Counted from the stretch's first letter, positions 1 to 11,025 are shown. The stretch is 64,000 nucleotides of DNA from Erythrobacter crassostreae (GCF_019204045.1 NZ_JAGSPC010000001.1:372001-436000), one strand, 5' to 3'. Translations and numbers: made by a program. Notes: generated by a model not told the origin, from the sequence alone.

Positions 1-876
1 GTCTCCGAGATCAAAAAGTACCATCACCCGGACTATTTCTACTTGAATAACGAAGGCGGACTTGTCTTTGCGGCGCCAAACAAAGCGACAACTACGGCGA
101 ACTCAAGCAATACACGCAGTGAATTGCGCCAGATGATCCGCGGAAAGAATACGCGGATCGACACCCATGATCCGCGCAACAATTTTGCGGTCGAAGCGCG
201 CAAAGGGGCGGACAAATTTGGTTCCATAGGCGGCAAACTCAATGCGACGCTGACCGTCGATCATGTCGCTCTGAATGCAGGCGAACCCAGCGCGAAAGCG
301 GCATATTCCGTTGTCGTCGGGCAAATTCATGCGGTCAAACTAAAGAGCACTGCAAGCGGATTTGGATACGGAAACGAGCCGATCAAGATTTACTTCAAGA
401 AGCTGCCCGGTCACGAAGCTGGCGTTGTATTCTGGAATTATGAGCGGAATTTGGCGAAAGACGACCCGGACCGAAATGACCTTTCGGTGCCAGTATTCGG
501 CGGGAACTGGGAAACGAAGGAAGACCCTGGCGAAAACGGCATCAAGCTAGGCGAAGAATTCAGCTATGAGATAAACGTCCATCGCAACACGATGTATCTG
601 ACCTTTCACAACGAACGCTTGGGAACTGTCACTCAATCCCGCAGCTTGGTCCGCGGTGCAGACGCTAAGGACAACCCATACGCATACGGTGGGGATTCGC
701 TCTACTTCAAAGCGGGCGTCTACAACCAGTGCAGCACGAAAAGTGGCGGCGGCAACTGGTACGCAGCGTGTGCTGGCACGGGCGACTGGGCGGTGGACAA
801 AGCCAACGGAGATTACGCGCAAGCGACGTTTTCACGCATTGAATTAAGCGATTCAACGCCGCCTGACAGCGAATAG
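1..876 (+). CDS. Polysaccharide lyase family 7 (alginate lyase-like), 5'-truncated
   Basis: The frame is open from base 1 to the TAG at 874-876, so the true start lies left of the window; at least 291 residues remain. Three family 7 hallmarks appear in order: RSELR near the N-terminal part, QIH in the middle, and YFKAGVYNQ near the C-terminus. In PL7 enzymes these contribute the catalytic Arg, Gln/His and Tyr residues that cleave alginate by beta-elimination in a jelly-roll fold. Export cannot be judged because the N-terminus is missing. The next gene converges on it with only 7 bases between stop codons and no clear terminator. Family assignment is firm; the exact substrate (polyM, polyG or another polyuronate) is inference. 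Confidence 0.88.
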   Translation, partial: VSEIKKYHHPDYFYLNNEGGLVFAAPNKATTTANSSNTRSELRQMIRGKNTRIDTHDPRNNFAVEARKGADKFGSIGGKLNATLTVDHVALNAGEPSAKAAYSVVVGQIHAVKLKSTASGFGYGNEPIKIYFKKLPGHEAGVVFWNYERNLAKDDPDRNDLSVPVFGGNWETKEDPGENGIKLGEEFSYEINVHRNTMYLTFHNERLGTVTQSRSLVRGADAKDNPYAYGGDSLYFKAGVYNQCSTKSGGGNWYAACAGTGDWAVDKANGDYAQATFSRIELSDSTPPDSE

Positions 877-883
877 CCAGAAG

Positions 884-1597
884 CTATTTTGGCTGGATCG
901 TAAAGTCATGCTCGATGTAGAGAAAGACTTCGGTCTCGCTTGACTGCTGCCAATACAGATCGCCCTCTAGGCCGCTTATTTCGACCCCGTATCCGCTGCC
1001 AAACATCGCGGCATAGCGGGTCGATTCCTTAGCGATGTGGCGCACGACATCAGCGCGATATTGTTCGGGATCATCGATCGCCAAACCCGTCGTGCCGACA
1101 TCAATGAAGGAGCGTCCTGTTGCAGGAATTCCTTTGACGAATTCTGCGATATCCTTGGCCGTTGCGCGAACACTCGCAGCCTCTCCCTGCAATGGGATGC
1201 GGGCGTAGATTTGCACCCTGCTCGTGTCTGGGCGGTTTCCGCCTCTAACCGGCAGTTCTCGCATGTTGGCGCGGGTCACTGGTTTTAGAGTGTAGCTGCC
1301 TGCGACGAGCGTAATGCCTTCGTTTGCGGCGCGGTCGATTGTCGCAGATAGCATCGCGAAAAGCTCTTCGGCACGGGCATCTCGGTCGCGCGAATCCGAG
1401 CTGACATAAAGTGGGGTGACAAAGTAATCCGCCTTGCGCGTGACGCCTATCGCGGACGGGCCATTATTTGCTGTGAAATAGGCATTCCCAACCGAGCGAT
1501 CTTGCCGTGATCCGGTGACAACAATCGTATCTTGCGCGGCGGCAGGTAGCGGCATTGCAACCGCCATAATCGCGGCGGTTAAAATCAGTCTCTTCAT
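884..1597 (-). CDS. Secreted protein of unknown function, possibly distant SIMPL-like
   Basis: A 237-residue protein starting at the ATG at 1597. Residues 1-21 form a signal peptide (MKR, hydrophobic core, AAAQ). The mature protein begins DTIVVTGSR, which looks like the start of a TonB-dependent receptor plug, but it is far too short and has no barrel. The rest alternates amphipathic helix and strand, ending in a helix followed by strands (EVFLYIEHDFTI). That layout recalls SIMPL/DUF541 periplasmic proteins, but I see no firm motif. It lies 129 bases beyond the rpoC stop and the rpoC terminator lies between them, so it probably has its own promoter. Function unknown; periplasmic location is inferred from the signal peptide. 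Confidence 0.7.
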   Translation of the reverse strand: MKRLILTAAIMAVAMPLPAAAQDTIVVTGSRQDRSVGNAYFTANNGPSAIGVTRKADYFVTPLYVSSDSRDRDARAEELFAMLSATIDRAANEGITLVAGSYTLKPVTRANMRELPVRGGNRPDTSRVQIYARIPLQGEAASVRATAKDIAEFVKGIPATGRSFIDVGTTGLAIDDPEQYRADVVRHIAKESTRYAAMFGSGYGVEISGLEGDLYWQQSSETEVFLYIEHDFTIQPK

Positions 1598-1665
1598 CTG
1601 TCCCTCCCCTTTTGAGTGATCCTGATCCTAAGACTGCAATTCCGACTGCACAATGAACGGCAAAG

Positions 1666-1700
1666 AAAAGCCCCGCCGGCGCGCTATGCTCCGGCGGGGC
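1666..1700 (-). terminator. Intrinsic terminator after rpoC
   Basis: Perfect 10-bp stem (GCCCCGCCGG at 1670-1679 with CCGGCGGGGC at 1691-1700) and an 11-base loop. On the minus strand it is followed by TTTTC. It lies 27 bases beyond the rpoC stop and should end the rpoBC transcript. Confidence 0.9.
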
Positions 1701-1726
1701 CTATCGGTTTAGCTTTTCAGCTTTGC

Positions 1727-4700
1727 CTATTCAGCGGCAGGGGCGTCTCCGCCTCCCATAGCAGCCTTCATCGCTTCTTCGCTTGAAACCGGATCAGCCG
1801 CGGGCTCTGGCTCAACAGCTTTTTCAGCGGCAAGCTTGTCCTGCTGTTTCTTCCACGCGGCTTTAAGCGCAGCATCACGGCTCGATGCGGTAACCCGCAT
1901 ACGATTCATGCCCGCGCCTGTACCAGCCGGTATCAGACGGCCCACGATCACGTTCTCTTTTAGACCGATCAGTGTGTCCTTCTTCCCTTCAACCGAAGCC
2001 TGCGTCAGCACGCGAGTGGTTTCTTGGAACGAAGCAGCTGAAATGAAGCTGCGAGTTTGCAGCGACGCCTTGGTAATGCCGAGCAGGATCGGTGTGCCTT
2101 CGGCGCGTTCCTTTCCTTTACCCAGCTTCGCGTTGACTTCGTCCATCTCTTCGCGGTCAACCTGCTCACCAGGGAGCAATACCGTGTCACCGCCTTTGGT
2201 GATCTCAACTTTCTGCAGCATCTGGCGAACAATCACCTCGATGTGCTTGTCGTTGATCTTCACGCCCTGCAGTCGGTAGACTTCCTGAATTTCATTGACG
2301 AGATATTCGGCCAGAGCTTCGACGCCCATAACTTCAAGGATGTCGTGCGGGTTAGGCGAGCCTGAAACAAGGGTATCACCCTTCTTCACGAAGTCGCCTT
2401 CCTGCACATCAATCACTTTGGTCTTCGCGATCAGATACTCGACTGCATCACCTTCCTCGGGAACAATCGCAATCTTACGCTTGGCTTTGTATTCGCGCAC
2501 AAACTCGATCTTGCCAGAAGTCTTAGCAATAACCGACATATCCTTCGGCAGACGCGCCTCGAACAGTTCGGCGACACGCGGAAGACCACCGGTGATGTCG
2601 CGGGTCTTAGCAGCTTCACGCGATGCACGCGCAAGGATGTCACCCGCTTCAACTGTCTGGCCATCTTCAACCGAAAGCGTTGTACCTGGCGCGAGCATAT
2701 AGCGCTGCGCTTCGGTCTCATCAGCATCGGTCTGACCCTCGCCGAGAAGAGTCATGCGCGGACGCAATTCCTCTTTCTTCTTCCGGCCGGTCGCCCGGTT
2801 TTCGGTCACGACACGCTGGGCGATACCCGTTGCATCATCAGTCTGCTCTTCGAGCGTGGTACCCTCAACGAGGTCCTGATACTTCACAACACCCGATTGC
2901 TCGGTGATGATTGGCAGGGTGAACGGATCCCATTCAGCCAGACGGTCGCCTTCTTTGACCTTCTCGCCATCCTTGAACATGAGCACGGTACCGTAAGGCA
3001 CTTTGTGCATTTCCCGCTCACGGCCTTCGGCATCGATAACCGCAATTTCACCGCTACGTGCGAGCGATAGAATGCGGCCCTTCTTATCGGTGATAGTCGG
3101 CATGCCGCGCAATTCGACTTTACCGGTCGAGATCGATTCAAGGTGCGATGTTTCGTTGAGCTGCGCTGCGCCGCCGATGTGGAATGTCCGCATCGTAAGC
3201 TGGGTGCCCGGTTCACCGATTGACTGAGCAGCGATGACGCCGACAGCTTCACCGATGTTGACCGGAGTACCGCGCGCCAAGTCACGTCCATAGCAAGTAC
3301 CACAAACGCCTTGATCAGCTTCACAAACCAGCGGCGAACGGATCTTGGCAGACTGTGTTTCAGCCGCTTCGATTTCTTTCACCATTGGCTCATCAATCAA
3401 AGTGCCCGCCTTCACGATCACTTCATCGGTCGCTGCGTTCACAATGTCCTCAGCCACGGTGCGGCCTAGAATCCGCTCACCAAGCGATGCAATTACCGAA
3501 CCACCTTGAACGATAGCGCGCATTTCTAGCGCGTTTTCAGTCTTACAATCGTTTTCGACGATCGTGCAGTCTTGCGACACGTCGACCAGACGGCGGGTCA
3601 GGTAACCCGAGTTCGCCGTTTTTAGCGCGGTATCGGCAAGACCTTTACGCGCACCGTGGGTCGAGTTGAAGTATTCAAGGACGGACAGTCCTTCCTTAAA
3701 GTTCGAAATAATCGGCGTTTCGATAATCTCGCCCGAAGGCTTGGCCATCAGACCGCGCATACCCGCAAGCTGCTTCATCTGCGCTGGCGAGCCACGCGCA
3801 CCGGAGTGGCTCATCATGTAGATCGAGTTGATCTGCGCTTCTTTGCCATCCTTGCCGATTGGCGTCGCCTTAATCTCGGCCATCATCGCATCAGCAACCA
3901 GGTCACCACACTTGGACCAAGCGTCGATGACTTTGTTGTACTTTTCCTGCTGGGTGATGAGACCGTCCTGATATTGCTGCTCGTAACCGGCAACCAGATC
4001 TTTCGTGTCCTGTACCATCTTCACCTTTGAGTCCGGGATGATCATGTCATCCTTACCAAAGGAGATACCGGCCTTAAACGCGTGACGGAAACCGAGAACC
4101 ATGATGGCATCGGCAAACAGCACAGTGTCTTTCTGACCGGTGTGACGATAAACTTCGTCAATCACGTCGCCGATGTCTTTCTTCGTCAGAAGACGGTTGA
4201 TGATGTCGAACGGAACCTTGTGGTTCGTCGGCAAACACTCACCGATCAGCATACGGCCCGGAGTGGTTTCAAAGCGCTTCATCACCACTTTACCCTTTTC
4301 ATCAGCCTGCGGAACACGGGCGAGAATCTTGGTGTGGAGCGTAACAGCTTTGGTTTCGAGAGCCTGATGCACTTCGGCCATGTCGGCAAAACGCGGCAGC
4401 CTTTCGACCTTGGTGCCATCTTCATTCTCAAGGAATTCAGGAGTTTTTTCCTGACGTTCCATCGAGAGATAATAGAGACCGAGGACCATATCCTGCGAAG
4501 GCACGATGATTGGCTTACCATTGGCGGGCGACAGGATATTGTTGGTCGACATCATCAGGACGCGCGCTTCCAGCTGCGCCTCGAGCGACAGCGGGACGTG
4601 AACGGCCATTTGGTCGCCATCAAAGTCAGCGTTAAACGCCGAGCAGACCAGCGGGTGAAGCTGAATTGCCTTACCTTCGATCAGAACGGGCTCAAACGCC

Positions 4701-6007
4701 TGAATGCCAAGACGGTGAAGCGTCGGCGCACGGTTCAGTAGAACCGGGTGCTCGCGGATAACCTCGTCAAGGATGTCCCAGACCTCCTTGCGTTCTTTCT
4801 CAACCCACTTTTTCGCTTGCTTAAGGGTCATGGAAAGACCCTTCGCATCGAGACGGGCGTAGATGAACGGCTTGAACAGCTCGAGAGCCATCTTCTTTGG
4901 AAGACCGCACTGGTGCAGTTTCAATTCCGGGCCGGTCACGATGACCGAACGACCAGAATAGTCGACACGTTTACCGAGCAAGTTCTGACGGAAACGACCC
5001 TGCTTACCCTTGAGCATGTCGCTCAAAGACTTCAGCGGACGCTTGTTCGCACCGGTGATGACACGGCCGCGGCGACCGTTATCAAACAGCGCATCCACAG
5101 CTTCCTGCAGCATACGCTTCTCGTTGCGGACGATGATGTCCGGCGCGCGCAGTTCAATCAGACGCTTCAAACGATTGTTACGGTTGATCACGCGGCGATA
5201 GAGATCGTTGAGATCGGACGTCGCGAAACGGCCACCATCCAGCGGCACCAGCGGGCGCAGCTCTGGCGGGATCACAGGGATCACTTCGAGGATCATCCAC
5301 TCCGGGCGGTTGCCCGAGTCAATGAAGCTCTCGACAACCTTGAGACGCTTGATGATCTTCTTCGGCTTGAGCGTCGATTTGGTAACCGCCAGCTCTTCCA
5401 TCAGATCGTCGCGCTCTTGCTCCAGATCGAGGTCCATCAGCATAACTTTGACTGCTTCTGCACCGATGTCGGCGGAGAACGCATCTTCGCCATACTCGTC
5501 CTGCGCTTCGAGCAGTTCGTCTTCGGTCAGCAGCTGGAACTTCTCAAGCGGGGTCAGGCCCGGCTCGATCACAACGTAGCTTTCGAAGTAGAGAATGCGC
5601 TCAAGCTGCTTAAGCTGGATGTCGAGCAGAAGGCCGATGCGCGATGGCAGCGATTTTAGATACCAGATGTGCGCAACCGGCGCGGCCAGTTCGATGTGGC
5701 CCATGCGCTCACGGCGCACCTTGGTAACGGTAACTTCAACGCCGCATTTTTCGCAAACGACGCCCTTGTACTTCATCCGCTTGTACTTGCCGCACAGGCA
5801 TTCGTAGTCCTTCACAGGGCCGAAGATGCGCGCACAGAACAAGCCGTCACGCTCAGGCTTGAACGTACGATAGTTGATGGTTTCCGGCTTTTTAATCTCG
5901 CCGAATGACCACGAACGGATGCGCTCTGGCGAGGCGATGCCGATCTGGATTTGGTCGAATGTTTCCGGCTTAGCGAGCTGGTTGGTGAATTTGGTCAGTT
6001 CATTCAT
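1727..6007 (-). CDS. rpoC: DNA-directed RNA polymerase subunit beta'
   Basis: A 1426-residue protein, full length for an alphaproteobacterial beta' subunit. Visible landmarks are the N-terminal zinc site (CLCGKYK...CEKCG, about residues 70-88), the catalytic magnesium loop [10 protein letters not shown] (about residue 460), the second zinc cysteines [11 protein letters not shown] (about residue 890) and the [15 protein letters not shown] bridge-helix/trigger-loop region. Beta' forms the clamp and most of the active site of RNA polymerase. The ATG at 6007 is preceded by GAGGGAA at suitable spacing. It follows rpoB after a 70-base gap and ends in a terminator at 1666-1700. Nothing in the reading frame is odd. 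Confidence 0.99.
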   Translation of the reverse strand: MNELTKFTNQLAKPETFDQIQIGIASPERIRSWSFGEIKKPETINYRTFKPERDGLFCARIFGPVKDYECLCGKYKRMKYKGVVCEKCGVEVTVTKVRRERMGHIELAAPVAHIWYLKSLPSRIGLLLDIQLKQLERILYFESYVVIEPGLTPLEKFQLLTEDELLEAQDEYGEDAFSADIGAEAVKVMLMDLDLEQERDDLMEELAVTKSTLKPKKIIKRLKVVESFIDSGNRPEWMILEVIPVIPPELRPLVPLDGGRFATSDLNDLYRRVINRNNRLKRLIELRAPDIIVRNEKRMLQEAVDALFDNGRRGRVITGANKRPLKSLSDMLKGKQGRFRQNLLGKRVDYSGRSVIVTGPELKLHQCGLPKKMALELFKPFIYARLDAKGLSMTLKQAKKWVEKERKEVWDILDEVIREHPVLLNRAPTLHRLGIQAFEPVLIEGKAIQLHPLVCSAFNADFDGDQMAVHVPLSLEAQLEARVLMMSTNNILSPANGKPIIVPSQDMVLGLYYLSMERQEKTPEFLENEDGTKVERLPRFADMAEVHQALETKAVTLHTKILARVPQADEKGKVVMKRFETTPGRMLIGECLPTNHKVPFDIINRLLTKKDIGDVIDEVYRHTGQKDTVLFADAIMVLGFRHAFKAGISFGKDDMIIPDSKVKMVQDTKDLVAGYEQQYQDGLITQQEKYNKVIDAWSKCGDLVADAMMAEIKATPIGKDGKEAQINSIYMMSHSGARGSPAQMKQLAGMRGLMAKPSGEIIETPIISNFKEGLSVLEYFNSTHGARKGLADTALKTANSGYLTRRLVDVSQDCTIVENDCKTENALEMRAIVQGGSVIASLGERILGRTVAEDIVNAATDEVIVKAGTLIDEPMVKEIEAAETQSAKIRSPLVCEADQGVCGTCYGRDLARGTPVNIGEAVGVIAAQSIGEPGTQLTMRTFHIGGAAQLNETSHLESISTGKVELRGMPTITDKKGRILSLARSGEIAVIDAEGREREMHKVPYGTVLMFKDGEKVKEGDRLAEWDPFTLPIITEQSGVVKYQDLVEGTTLEEQTDDATGIAQRVVTENRATGRKKKEELRPRMTLLGEGQTDADETEAQRYMLAPGTTLSVEDGQTVEAGDILARASREAAKTRDITGGLPRVAELFEARLPKDMSVIAKTSGKIEFVREYKAKRKIAIVPEEGDAVEYLIAKTKVIDVQEGDFVKKGDTLVSGSPNPHDILEVMGVEALAEYLVNEIQEVYRLQGVKINDKHIEVIVRQMLQKVEITKGGDTVLLPGEQVDREEMDEVNAKLGKGKERAEGTPILLGITKASLQTRSFISAASFQETTRVLTQASVEGKKDTLIGLKENVIVGRLIPAGTGAGMNRMRVTASSRDAALKAAWKKQQDKLAAEKAVEPEPAADPVSSEEAMKAAMGGGDAPAAE

Positions 6008-6077
6008 GACTTGGTTCCCTCAGGGGGTGAAATCTCTTGGGTAGCGAAGGTAGGAGGGGCTTTTGAGCCCGCTCCCT

Positions 6078-9000
6078 CTATTCCGCTGCCTCCGGCCAAT
6101 CGTCGCCGTCTTCGCCATCGCCAAGCGATGTGAGTTCGACGTTCATGCCCAGCGAGCGCATTTCCTTCACGAGAACGTTAAAGCTCTCCGGAATGCCCGC
6201 CTCGAAGGTGTCATCACCTTTGACGATCGCTTCGTAGACCTTGGTACGGCCGACGACGTCATCCGATTTGACAGTGAGCATTTCCTGCAAGGTGTAGGCG
6301 GCGCCGTATGCTTGCAGTGCCCAGACTTCCATCTCACCAAAACGCTGTCCACCGAACTGCGCTTTACCACCCAGCGGCTGCTGAGTGACAAGCGAGTATG
6401 GACCGATCGAACGGGCGTGGATTTTGTCATCGACGAGGTGGTGTAGCTTGAGCATGTAGATGATGCCCACGGTAACCTTACGATCGAACGCGTCTCCAGT
6501 GCGGCCATCGAACAGGGTCGATTGACCCGAACTGTCGATGCCTGCCTTGATCAGCATATCCGAGACATCCGGCTCACGCGCGCCATCAAACACTGGCGTA
6601 CCCATTGGGACACCGGCTGACAGGTTACCGGCAAGCTCTACGATCTGCTCAGCCGAACGGCTTTCGAGATCTTCGAAATACTGCTCGCCGTAAACATCCT
6701 TAAGGCGCTCAACGACCGCTTCGGGTGGCTTCACGTTCTTATAGTCTTCGGCAGCATTCGGGTTGGCGCGATGCCACTCTTCGAGCTTGTCCGCGATATC
6801 CATACCAAGGCCGCGCGCTGCAAAGCCAAGATGCGTTTCGAAAATCTGACCGACGTTCATACGCGATGGAACACCCAGCGGGTTGAGCACGAGGTCAACC
6901 GCTGTGCCGTCTTCAAGGAACGGCATGTCTTCCACCGGCAGGATGCGTGAAATCACACCTTTGTTTCCGTGACGACCCGCCATTTTGTCGCCCGGCTGAA
7001 GCTTACGCTTCACAGCAACAAAGACTTTGACCATCTTCAGAACGCCAGGAGCGAGTTCATCACCGCGCTCCAGTTTTTCCTTACGGTCTTCGAATTTAGC
7101 GTCGATGCCGCCAACAGCTTCATCATACTGCGTTTTGATCGCTTCGATCTGAGCCTGACGGCCATCATCAGCTACCGCGAATTTGAACCACTCATGGCGA
7201 TCAAGGCCTTCAAGCACTTCTGAAGTGATCTCTGACCCCTTCTTAATGCCCTTCGGTGCAGCAGAAGCCGTTTGACCCAGCAACATGTCACGCAGACGGT
7301 TATACGTCGCACGGTTCAGAATGCCGCGTTCATCGGCGCTATCCTTGCGCAGACGTTCGATTTCTTCGTTCTGAATCGCGCGGGTACGGTCATCGATTTC
7401 AATACCGTGACGGTTGAAGACACGGACTTCGACGATGGTACCAGCAACACCCGGCGGCAGGCGCAGCGACGTATCGCGAACGTCGGACGCTTTCTCGCCA
7501 AAGATAGCGCGCAGAAGCTTTTCTTCCGGCGTCATCGGGCTTTCGCCTTTTGGCGTGATCTTGCCGACCAGAATATCGCCCGGATGCACTTCCGCACCGA
7601 TATAGACGATGCCAGCCTCATCGAGGTTACGAAGGGCTTCCTCGCCAACATTCGGAATATCGCGGGTAATGTCTTCAGGTCCAAGCTTCGTATCACGAGC
7701 CATGACTTCGAATTCATCGATATGGATCGATGTGAACACATCGTCTTTCACGATGCGTTCACTGATCAGGATCGAATCTTCGTAGTTGTAGCCATTCCAC
7801 GGCATAAACGCGACGAGGCTGTTCTTACCCAGCGCCAGTTCACCGATGTCAGTCGAAGGACCGTCAGCAATGATGTCGCCTGCTTCGATTGTCTCACCAA
7901 CTTTCACCAGCGGACGCTGGTTGATGCAGGTGTTCTGGTTCGAACGCTGGAATTTCTGAAGCGTGTAGATGTCGACGCCGGACTGACCAGCTTCGACATC
8001 GCCGATTGCGCGGATAACGATACGGGTCGCATCCACTTGGTCGACAATACCGCCACGCTTGGCAGCAATCGCAGCACCAGAATCGCGCGCCACGGTTTCT
8101 TCCATGCCGGTTCCTACCCACGGTGCCTCTGCTTTCACAAGTGGCACAGCCTGACGTTGCATGTTCGAGCCCATCAGAGCGCGGTTGGCGTCATCGTTTT
8201 CAAGGAACGGGATCAGCGAAGCCGCAACCGAAACGAGCTGTTTCGGCGATACGTCCATCAATGTGACCGTTTCGCTCGGCGCCATAAGGTTGTCGCCAGC
8301 CTGACGTGCCGAGATCAGTTCTTCGACGAAAGTACCATCAGGGTTCAGTTCGGCCGATGCCTGCGCAACGGTGTGCTTCTGCTCTTCCATTGCGGAAAGG
8401 TAGATCACATCGCCGGTGACGCTGTTGCCATCAACTTTACGATACGGCGTTTCGATAAAGCCGTATTTGTTTACCCGGCTGAATGAGGCCAGCGAGTTGA
8501 TCAAACCGATGTTCGGGCCTTCCGGCGTTTCAATCGGACAGATACGGCCATAGTGAGTCGGGTGAACGTCGCGGACTTCAAAGCCGGCACGCTCGCGGGT
8601 CAAACCGCCTGGGCCAAGCGCTGAGACGCGGCGTTTGTGGGTGACTTCGGACAGCGGGTTGGTCTGATCCATAAATTGCGACAGCTGCGAAGAGCCGAAG
8701 AATTCACGAACAGCAGCAACAGCCGGTTTCGCGTTGATCAGATCGTTTGGCATCACAGTCGAAACATCGACGCTCGACATACGCTCTTTAACGGCGCGCT
8801 CCATGCGGAGCAGACCGACGCGGTACTGGTTTTCCAAGAGCTCACCGACCGAACGAACACGGCGGTTGCCGAGGTTGTCGATATCATCGACGTCGCCCTT
8901 GCCGTCTTTCAGACCGACAAGTTCCTTCACCACAGCAAGGATGTCTTCCTTGCGCAGGGTCGTCACAGTGTCCTCAGCGTCAAGCTCAAGACGCATATTG

Positions 9001-10280
9001 AGCTTCACACGGCCAACCGCAGAAAGGTCATAGCGTTCACCATCGAAGAACAGGCCCTCGAACAGAGCGTCAGCGGTTTCCTTAGTTGGCGGTTCGCCAG
9101 GACGCATAACCTTGTAGATGGCCTCTAGGCCCTCGTCACGGTTTTCGGCCTTGTCGACTTTCAGCGTGTTACGGATCCATGGTCCGGTGTTGATTTCGTC
9201 GATGTCGAGCAGCTCGAGGCTGTCGATACCGGCATTGTCGAGAGTTTCGATATGCTCAAGCGTCAACTCGTCACCGGCTTCAACGTAAATCTTACCGGTG
9301 CTCTCATCGATCATGTCAACCGATGCATAACGGCTGACGACTTCTTCGGTCGGCAGCAGCAGAGTGGTGAGACCATCTTTGGCCGCTTTGTTAGCAGCGC
9401 GCGGGCTGATCTTCTGACCGGCGGCGAAGATTTCTTCACCCGTCTTTGCATCGACAAGCGCAAATGCAGGCTTCTGACCGCGCCAGTTTTCTGCGTTGAA
9501 TGGAATCTTCCAACCGTCCTTTGCACGCTCCCAAGTGACCGTGTCATAGAAGTGGTGGAGGATTTCTTCGCTGTCGAGGCCAAGCGCATAAAGCAGCGCG
9601 GTGACGGGCAGCTTACGCTTACGGTCGATGCGGACATTGACGATGTCTTTGGCGTCAAATTCAAAATCGAGCCACGAACCGCGATACGGAATGACGCGCG
9701 CCGCGAACAGCAGCTTGCCCGAAGAGTGGGTCTTGCCGCGATCGTGATCGAACAGAACACCCGGCGAACGGTGCATCTGCGAAACGATCACACGCTCGGT
9801 TCCGTTGATGATGAAGGTGCCGTTGTCGGTCATGAGCGGCATATCACCCATGTAAACGTCTTGCTCTTTGATATCGAGGACGCTTCGAGTTTCGGTTTCT
9901 TGATCGACTTCGAACACGATCAGACGAAGGGTCACCTTCATCGGCGCAGCATAGGTGATGCCGCGCTGGCGGCACTCGGTCGTGTCGTATTTCGGCGGCT
10001 CAAGTTCGTAGTTTACGAAATCAAGCTCGGCAGTCCCTGCAAAGTCGCGGATCGGGAATACGCTGCGCAGCGTCTTTTCAAGGCCCGAAACATAATCGAT
10101 CGATGGATCAGAGCGGAGGAACTGTTCATAGCTCTCGCGCTGGACCTCGATCAGGTTCGGCATGTCCACGACTTCGTGGATGTCGCCGAAAATTTTCCGG
10201 ATACGCTTTTTCGCGGTGCCCTGCGCCTTACGGCTGCGGAGCTTGTTCGAGGTTTTTGGGGCCTTCGCCTTGGTCGCCAT
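6078..10280 (-). CDS. rpoB: DNA-directed RNA polymerase subunit beta
   Basis: A 1400-residue protein when started at the ATG at 10280 (MATKAKAPK). An in-frame GTG ten codons upstream is less likely. The rifampicin pocket reads [15 protein letters not shown] then [10 protein letters not shown], so the Asp, His and Ser positions (E. coli 516, 526, 531) are wild type and a rifampicin-sensitive enzyme is expected. [12 protein letters not shown] and the C-terminal [12 protein letters not shown] helix are also present. Beta forms the other jaw of RNA polymerase and binds the nascent transcript. The gene has its own promoter near 10540 and a leader of about 240 bases. Unusually it is divergent from rplJL, from which it is separated by an accessory module. 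Confidence 0.98.
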   Translation of the reverse strand: MATKAKAPKTSNKLRSRKAQGTAKKRIRKIFGDIHEVVDMPNLIEVQRESYEQFLRSDPSIDYVSGLEKTLRSVFPIRDFAGTAELDFVNYELEPPKYDTTECRQRGITYAAPMKVTLRLIVFEVDQETETRSVLDIKEQDVYMGDMPLMTDNGTFIINGTERVIVSQMHRSPGVLFDHDRGKTHSSGKLLFAARVIPYRGSWLDFEFDAKDIVNVRIDRKRKLPVTALLYALGLDSEEILHHFYDTVTWERAKDGWKIPFNAENWRGQKPAFALVDAKTGEEIFAAGQKISPRAANKAAKDGLTTLLLPTEEVVSRYASVDMIDESTGKIYVEAGDELTLEHIETLDNAGIDSLELLDIDEINTGPWIRNTLKVDKAENRDEGLEAIYKVMRPGEPPTKETADALFEGLFFDGERYDLSAVGRVKLNMRLELDAEDTVTTLRKEDILAVVKELVGLKDGKGDVDDIDNLGNRRVRSVGELLENQYRVGLLRMERAVKERMSSVDVSTVMPNDLINAKPAVAAVREFFGSSQLSQFMDQTNPLSEVTHKRRVSALGPGGLTRERAGFEVRDVHPTHYGRICPIETPEGPNIGLINSLASFSRVNKYGFIETPYRKVDGNSVTGDVIYLSAMEEQKHTVAQASAELNPDGTFVEELISARQAGDNLMAPSETVTLMDVSPKQLVSVAASLIPFLENDDANRALMGSNMQRQAVPLVKAEAPWVGTGMEETVARDSGAAIAAKRGGIVDQVDATRIVIRAIGDVEAGQSGVDIYTLQKFQRSNQNTCINQRPLVKVGETIEAGDIIADGPSTDIGELALGKNSLVAFMPWNGYNYEDSILISERIVKDDVFTSIHIDEFEVMARDTKLGPEDITRDIPNVGEEALRNLDEAGIVYIGAEVHPGDILVGKITPKGESPMTPEEKLLRAIFGEKASDVRDTSLRLPPGVAGTIVEVRVFNRHGIEIDDRTRAIQNEEIERLRKDSADERGILNRATYNRLRDMLLGQTASAAPKGIKKGSEITSEVLEGLDRHEWFKFAVADDGRQAQIEAIKTQYDEAVGGIDAKFEDRKEKLERGDELAPGVLKMVKVFVAVKRKLQPGDKMAGRHGNKGVISRILPVEDMPFLEDGTAVDLVLNPLGVPSRMNVGQIFETHLGFAARGLGMDIADKLEEWHRANPNAAEDYKNVKPPEAVVERLKDVYGEQYFEDLESRSAEQIVELAGNLSAGVPMGTPVFDGAREPDVSDMLIKAGIDSSGQSTLFDGRTGDAFDRKVTVGIIYMLKLHHLVDDKIHARSIGPYSLVTQQPLGGKAQFGGQRFGEMEVWALQAYGAAYTLQEMLTVKSDDVVGRTKVYEAIVKGDDTFEAGIPESFNVLVKEMRSLGMNVELTSLGDGEDGDDWPEAAE

Positions 10281-10378
10281 GGAAGAGATATGCCTCTTTG
10301 TTGGTCGCACACGATGCGGATGCCCGCGTGCTAAGAATTAATGTCACGTCGCGCGAAACATGATTGCCATCCGGACGC

Positions 10379-10410
10379 AAAAAGAGCCGCATTCCTCGGA
10401 ACCAGCTCTT
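10379..10410 (-). terminator. Attenuator-like hairpin in the rpoBC leader
   Basis: Outer arms AAGAGC (10382-10387) and GCTCTT (10405-10410) and an inner TTC/GAA pair with a CTCG loop form a hairpin. On the minus strand it runs into TTTTT (10379-10383), the layout of an intrinsic terminator. It lies between the rpoBC promoter (10526-10554) and the rpoB start (10280). The stem is modest and interrupted, so partial read-through is expected if it works. Confidence 0.5.
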
Positions 10411-10525
10411 CAGATGGTCGGGATGCAGCTGATATTATCGTCGCGAATAATGCAAAGCGCACCTTCTATTCTGGAACCGATTCCCGCGTATGAATCGGCC
10501 TGTCTCGAAGGCGGCGTAGATGAGC

Positions 10526-10554
10526 CATGTAGGAAGCCTCTTGGCCGGTGTCAA
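10526..10554 (-). promoter_or_regulatory. Sigma-70-type promoter for rpoBC
   Basis: On the minus strand a perfect TTGACA (10549-10554) is followed after exactly 17 bases by TACATG (10526-10531). This predicts transcription starting near 10519 and a 5' leader of about 240 bases before rpoB. The -35 is ideal; the -10 is only a fair match. Confidence 0.6.
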
Positions 10555-10575
10555 ATGAGTCTTTTTATGCCGCAC

Positions 10576-10735
10576 GCCATCCGGCGCTGCGGGCGGGTGA
10601 TAACCCTTGCGGCGCTTCGCGCCGTGCTCCGCCACCCTGCTTCACCGTTCGCGCCAATTCGAAACTGCTAGGTTTCGCAAGCGCGGCTGCGCGCCCGAGC
10701 TCATGCGAGGAAGCCAAGCGGGCCGGATGGCCCGC
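10576..10735. repeat. GC-rich palindromic intergenic element, candidate dispersed repeat
   Basis: A non-coding GC-rich block. It starts near GCCATCCGGC (10576-10585) and ends with its inverted partner GCCGGATGGC (10722-10731). Inside are hairpins GGCGC-TTC-GCGCC (10611-10623) and GCGGGCC-GGAT-GGCCCGC (10718-10735). Open frames across it are rich in Arg, Ala and Pro on both strands and look spurious. The whole gap 10281-10862 holds no gene: the rpoBC leader and promoter fill its left part, this element the middle and the AT-rich operators the right. Whether it recurs in the genome cannot be seen here. Confidence 0.45.
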
Positions 10736-10770
10736 GCCCGGCGCTTTAGGCCGCAAAACAACAAACTACA

Positions 10771-10841
10771 TATTGTTTTTCAATATTATTGATTGACAAT
10801 AAATCGAATCGCTCATAGACCGAAATTATCGAAAAACAATA
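10771..10841 (+). promoter_or_regulatory. Triple TATTG-N5-CAATA operator with promoter
   Basis: Two perfect copies of TATTG-N5-CAATA lie at 10771-10785 and 10787-10801, spaced 16 bases centre to centre. A third copy with one mismatch (TATCG-N5-CAATA) lies at 10827-10841. The second copy covers a perfect TTGACA (-35-like, 10793-10798); a weak CATAGA -10 candidate lies at 10814-10819. The block is much more AT-rich than its surroundings and ends 21 bases before the 46-residue gene. It is probably the autoregulatory site of the XRE repressor encoded at 11601-11798; that link is inference. Confidence 0.65.
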
Positions 10842-10862
10842 TCACACATCAAGGAGTTCGAT

Positions 10863-11003
10863 ATGACTGATGCAATGACCCAATCGCTCGCCGTTTGCGC
10901 CGCCCTGTTCCTTACGCTTGGAACTATCGGAACAATCATCACCGTCCCACCTGCCCAAGCCCACACTGCTGCAGCATTCCCCACGAGCATTGAACTGGCC
11001 TAA
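10863..11003 (+). CDS. Small hydrophobic peptide, 46 residues
   Basis: The ATG at 10863 has an excellent AAGGAG six bases upstream, and the frame runs to TAA at 11001-11003. Residues 1-8 are polar, 9-28 are a hydrophobic segment, and PPAQA (29-33) would suit signal peptidase I. Cleavage after A33 would release a 13-residue peptide, HTAAAFPTSIELA. The N-terminal region has no positive charge, so it may instead stay as a membrane anchor. It is the first gene behind the triple operator and 22 bases before the DUF2975 gene, so the three genes look like one transcript. I recognise no family; the strong ribosome binding site is the main evidence that it is real. Confidence 0.65.
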   Translation: MTDAMTQSLAVCAALFLTLGTIGTIITVPPAQAHTAAAFPTSIELA

Positions 11004-11025
11004 TTGAGTGGCAAGGAGAATAGAA

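Noticed and set aside
4748..5659. Long plus-strand open frame opposite rpoC
   Set aside because: It is antisense to a highly conserved region of rpoC, has no ribosome binding site and no recognisable domain; it arises from the GC-rich codon pattern.
7272..8486. 404-codon plus-strand open frame opposite rpoB
   Set aside because: Shadow of rpoB codon usage; composition rich in Phe, Asp and Arg without domain similarity.
9252..10334. 360-codon plus-strand open frame opposite the rpoB N-terminus
   Set aside because: Same reason; it would also run through the rpoB start region and leader.
10548..10796. Open frames on both strands across the GC-rich element
   Set aside because: Arg/Ala/Pro-rich translations on both strands, no ribosome binding sites, and the block is better explained as a hairpin repeat.
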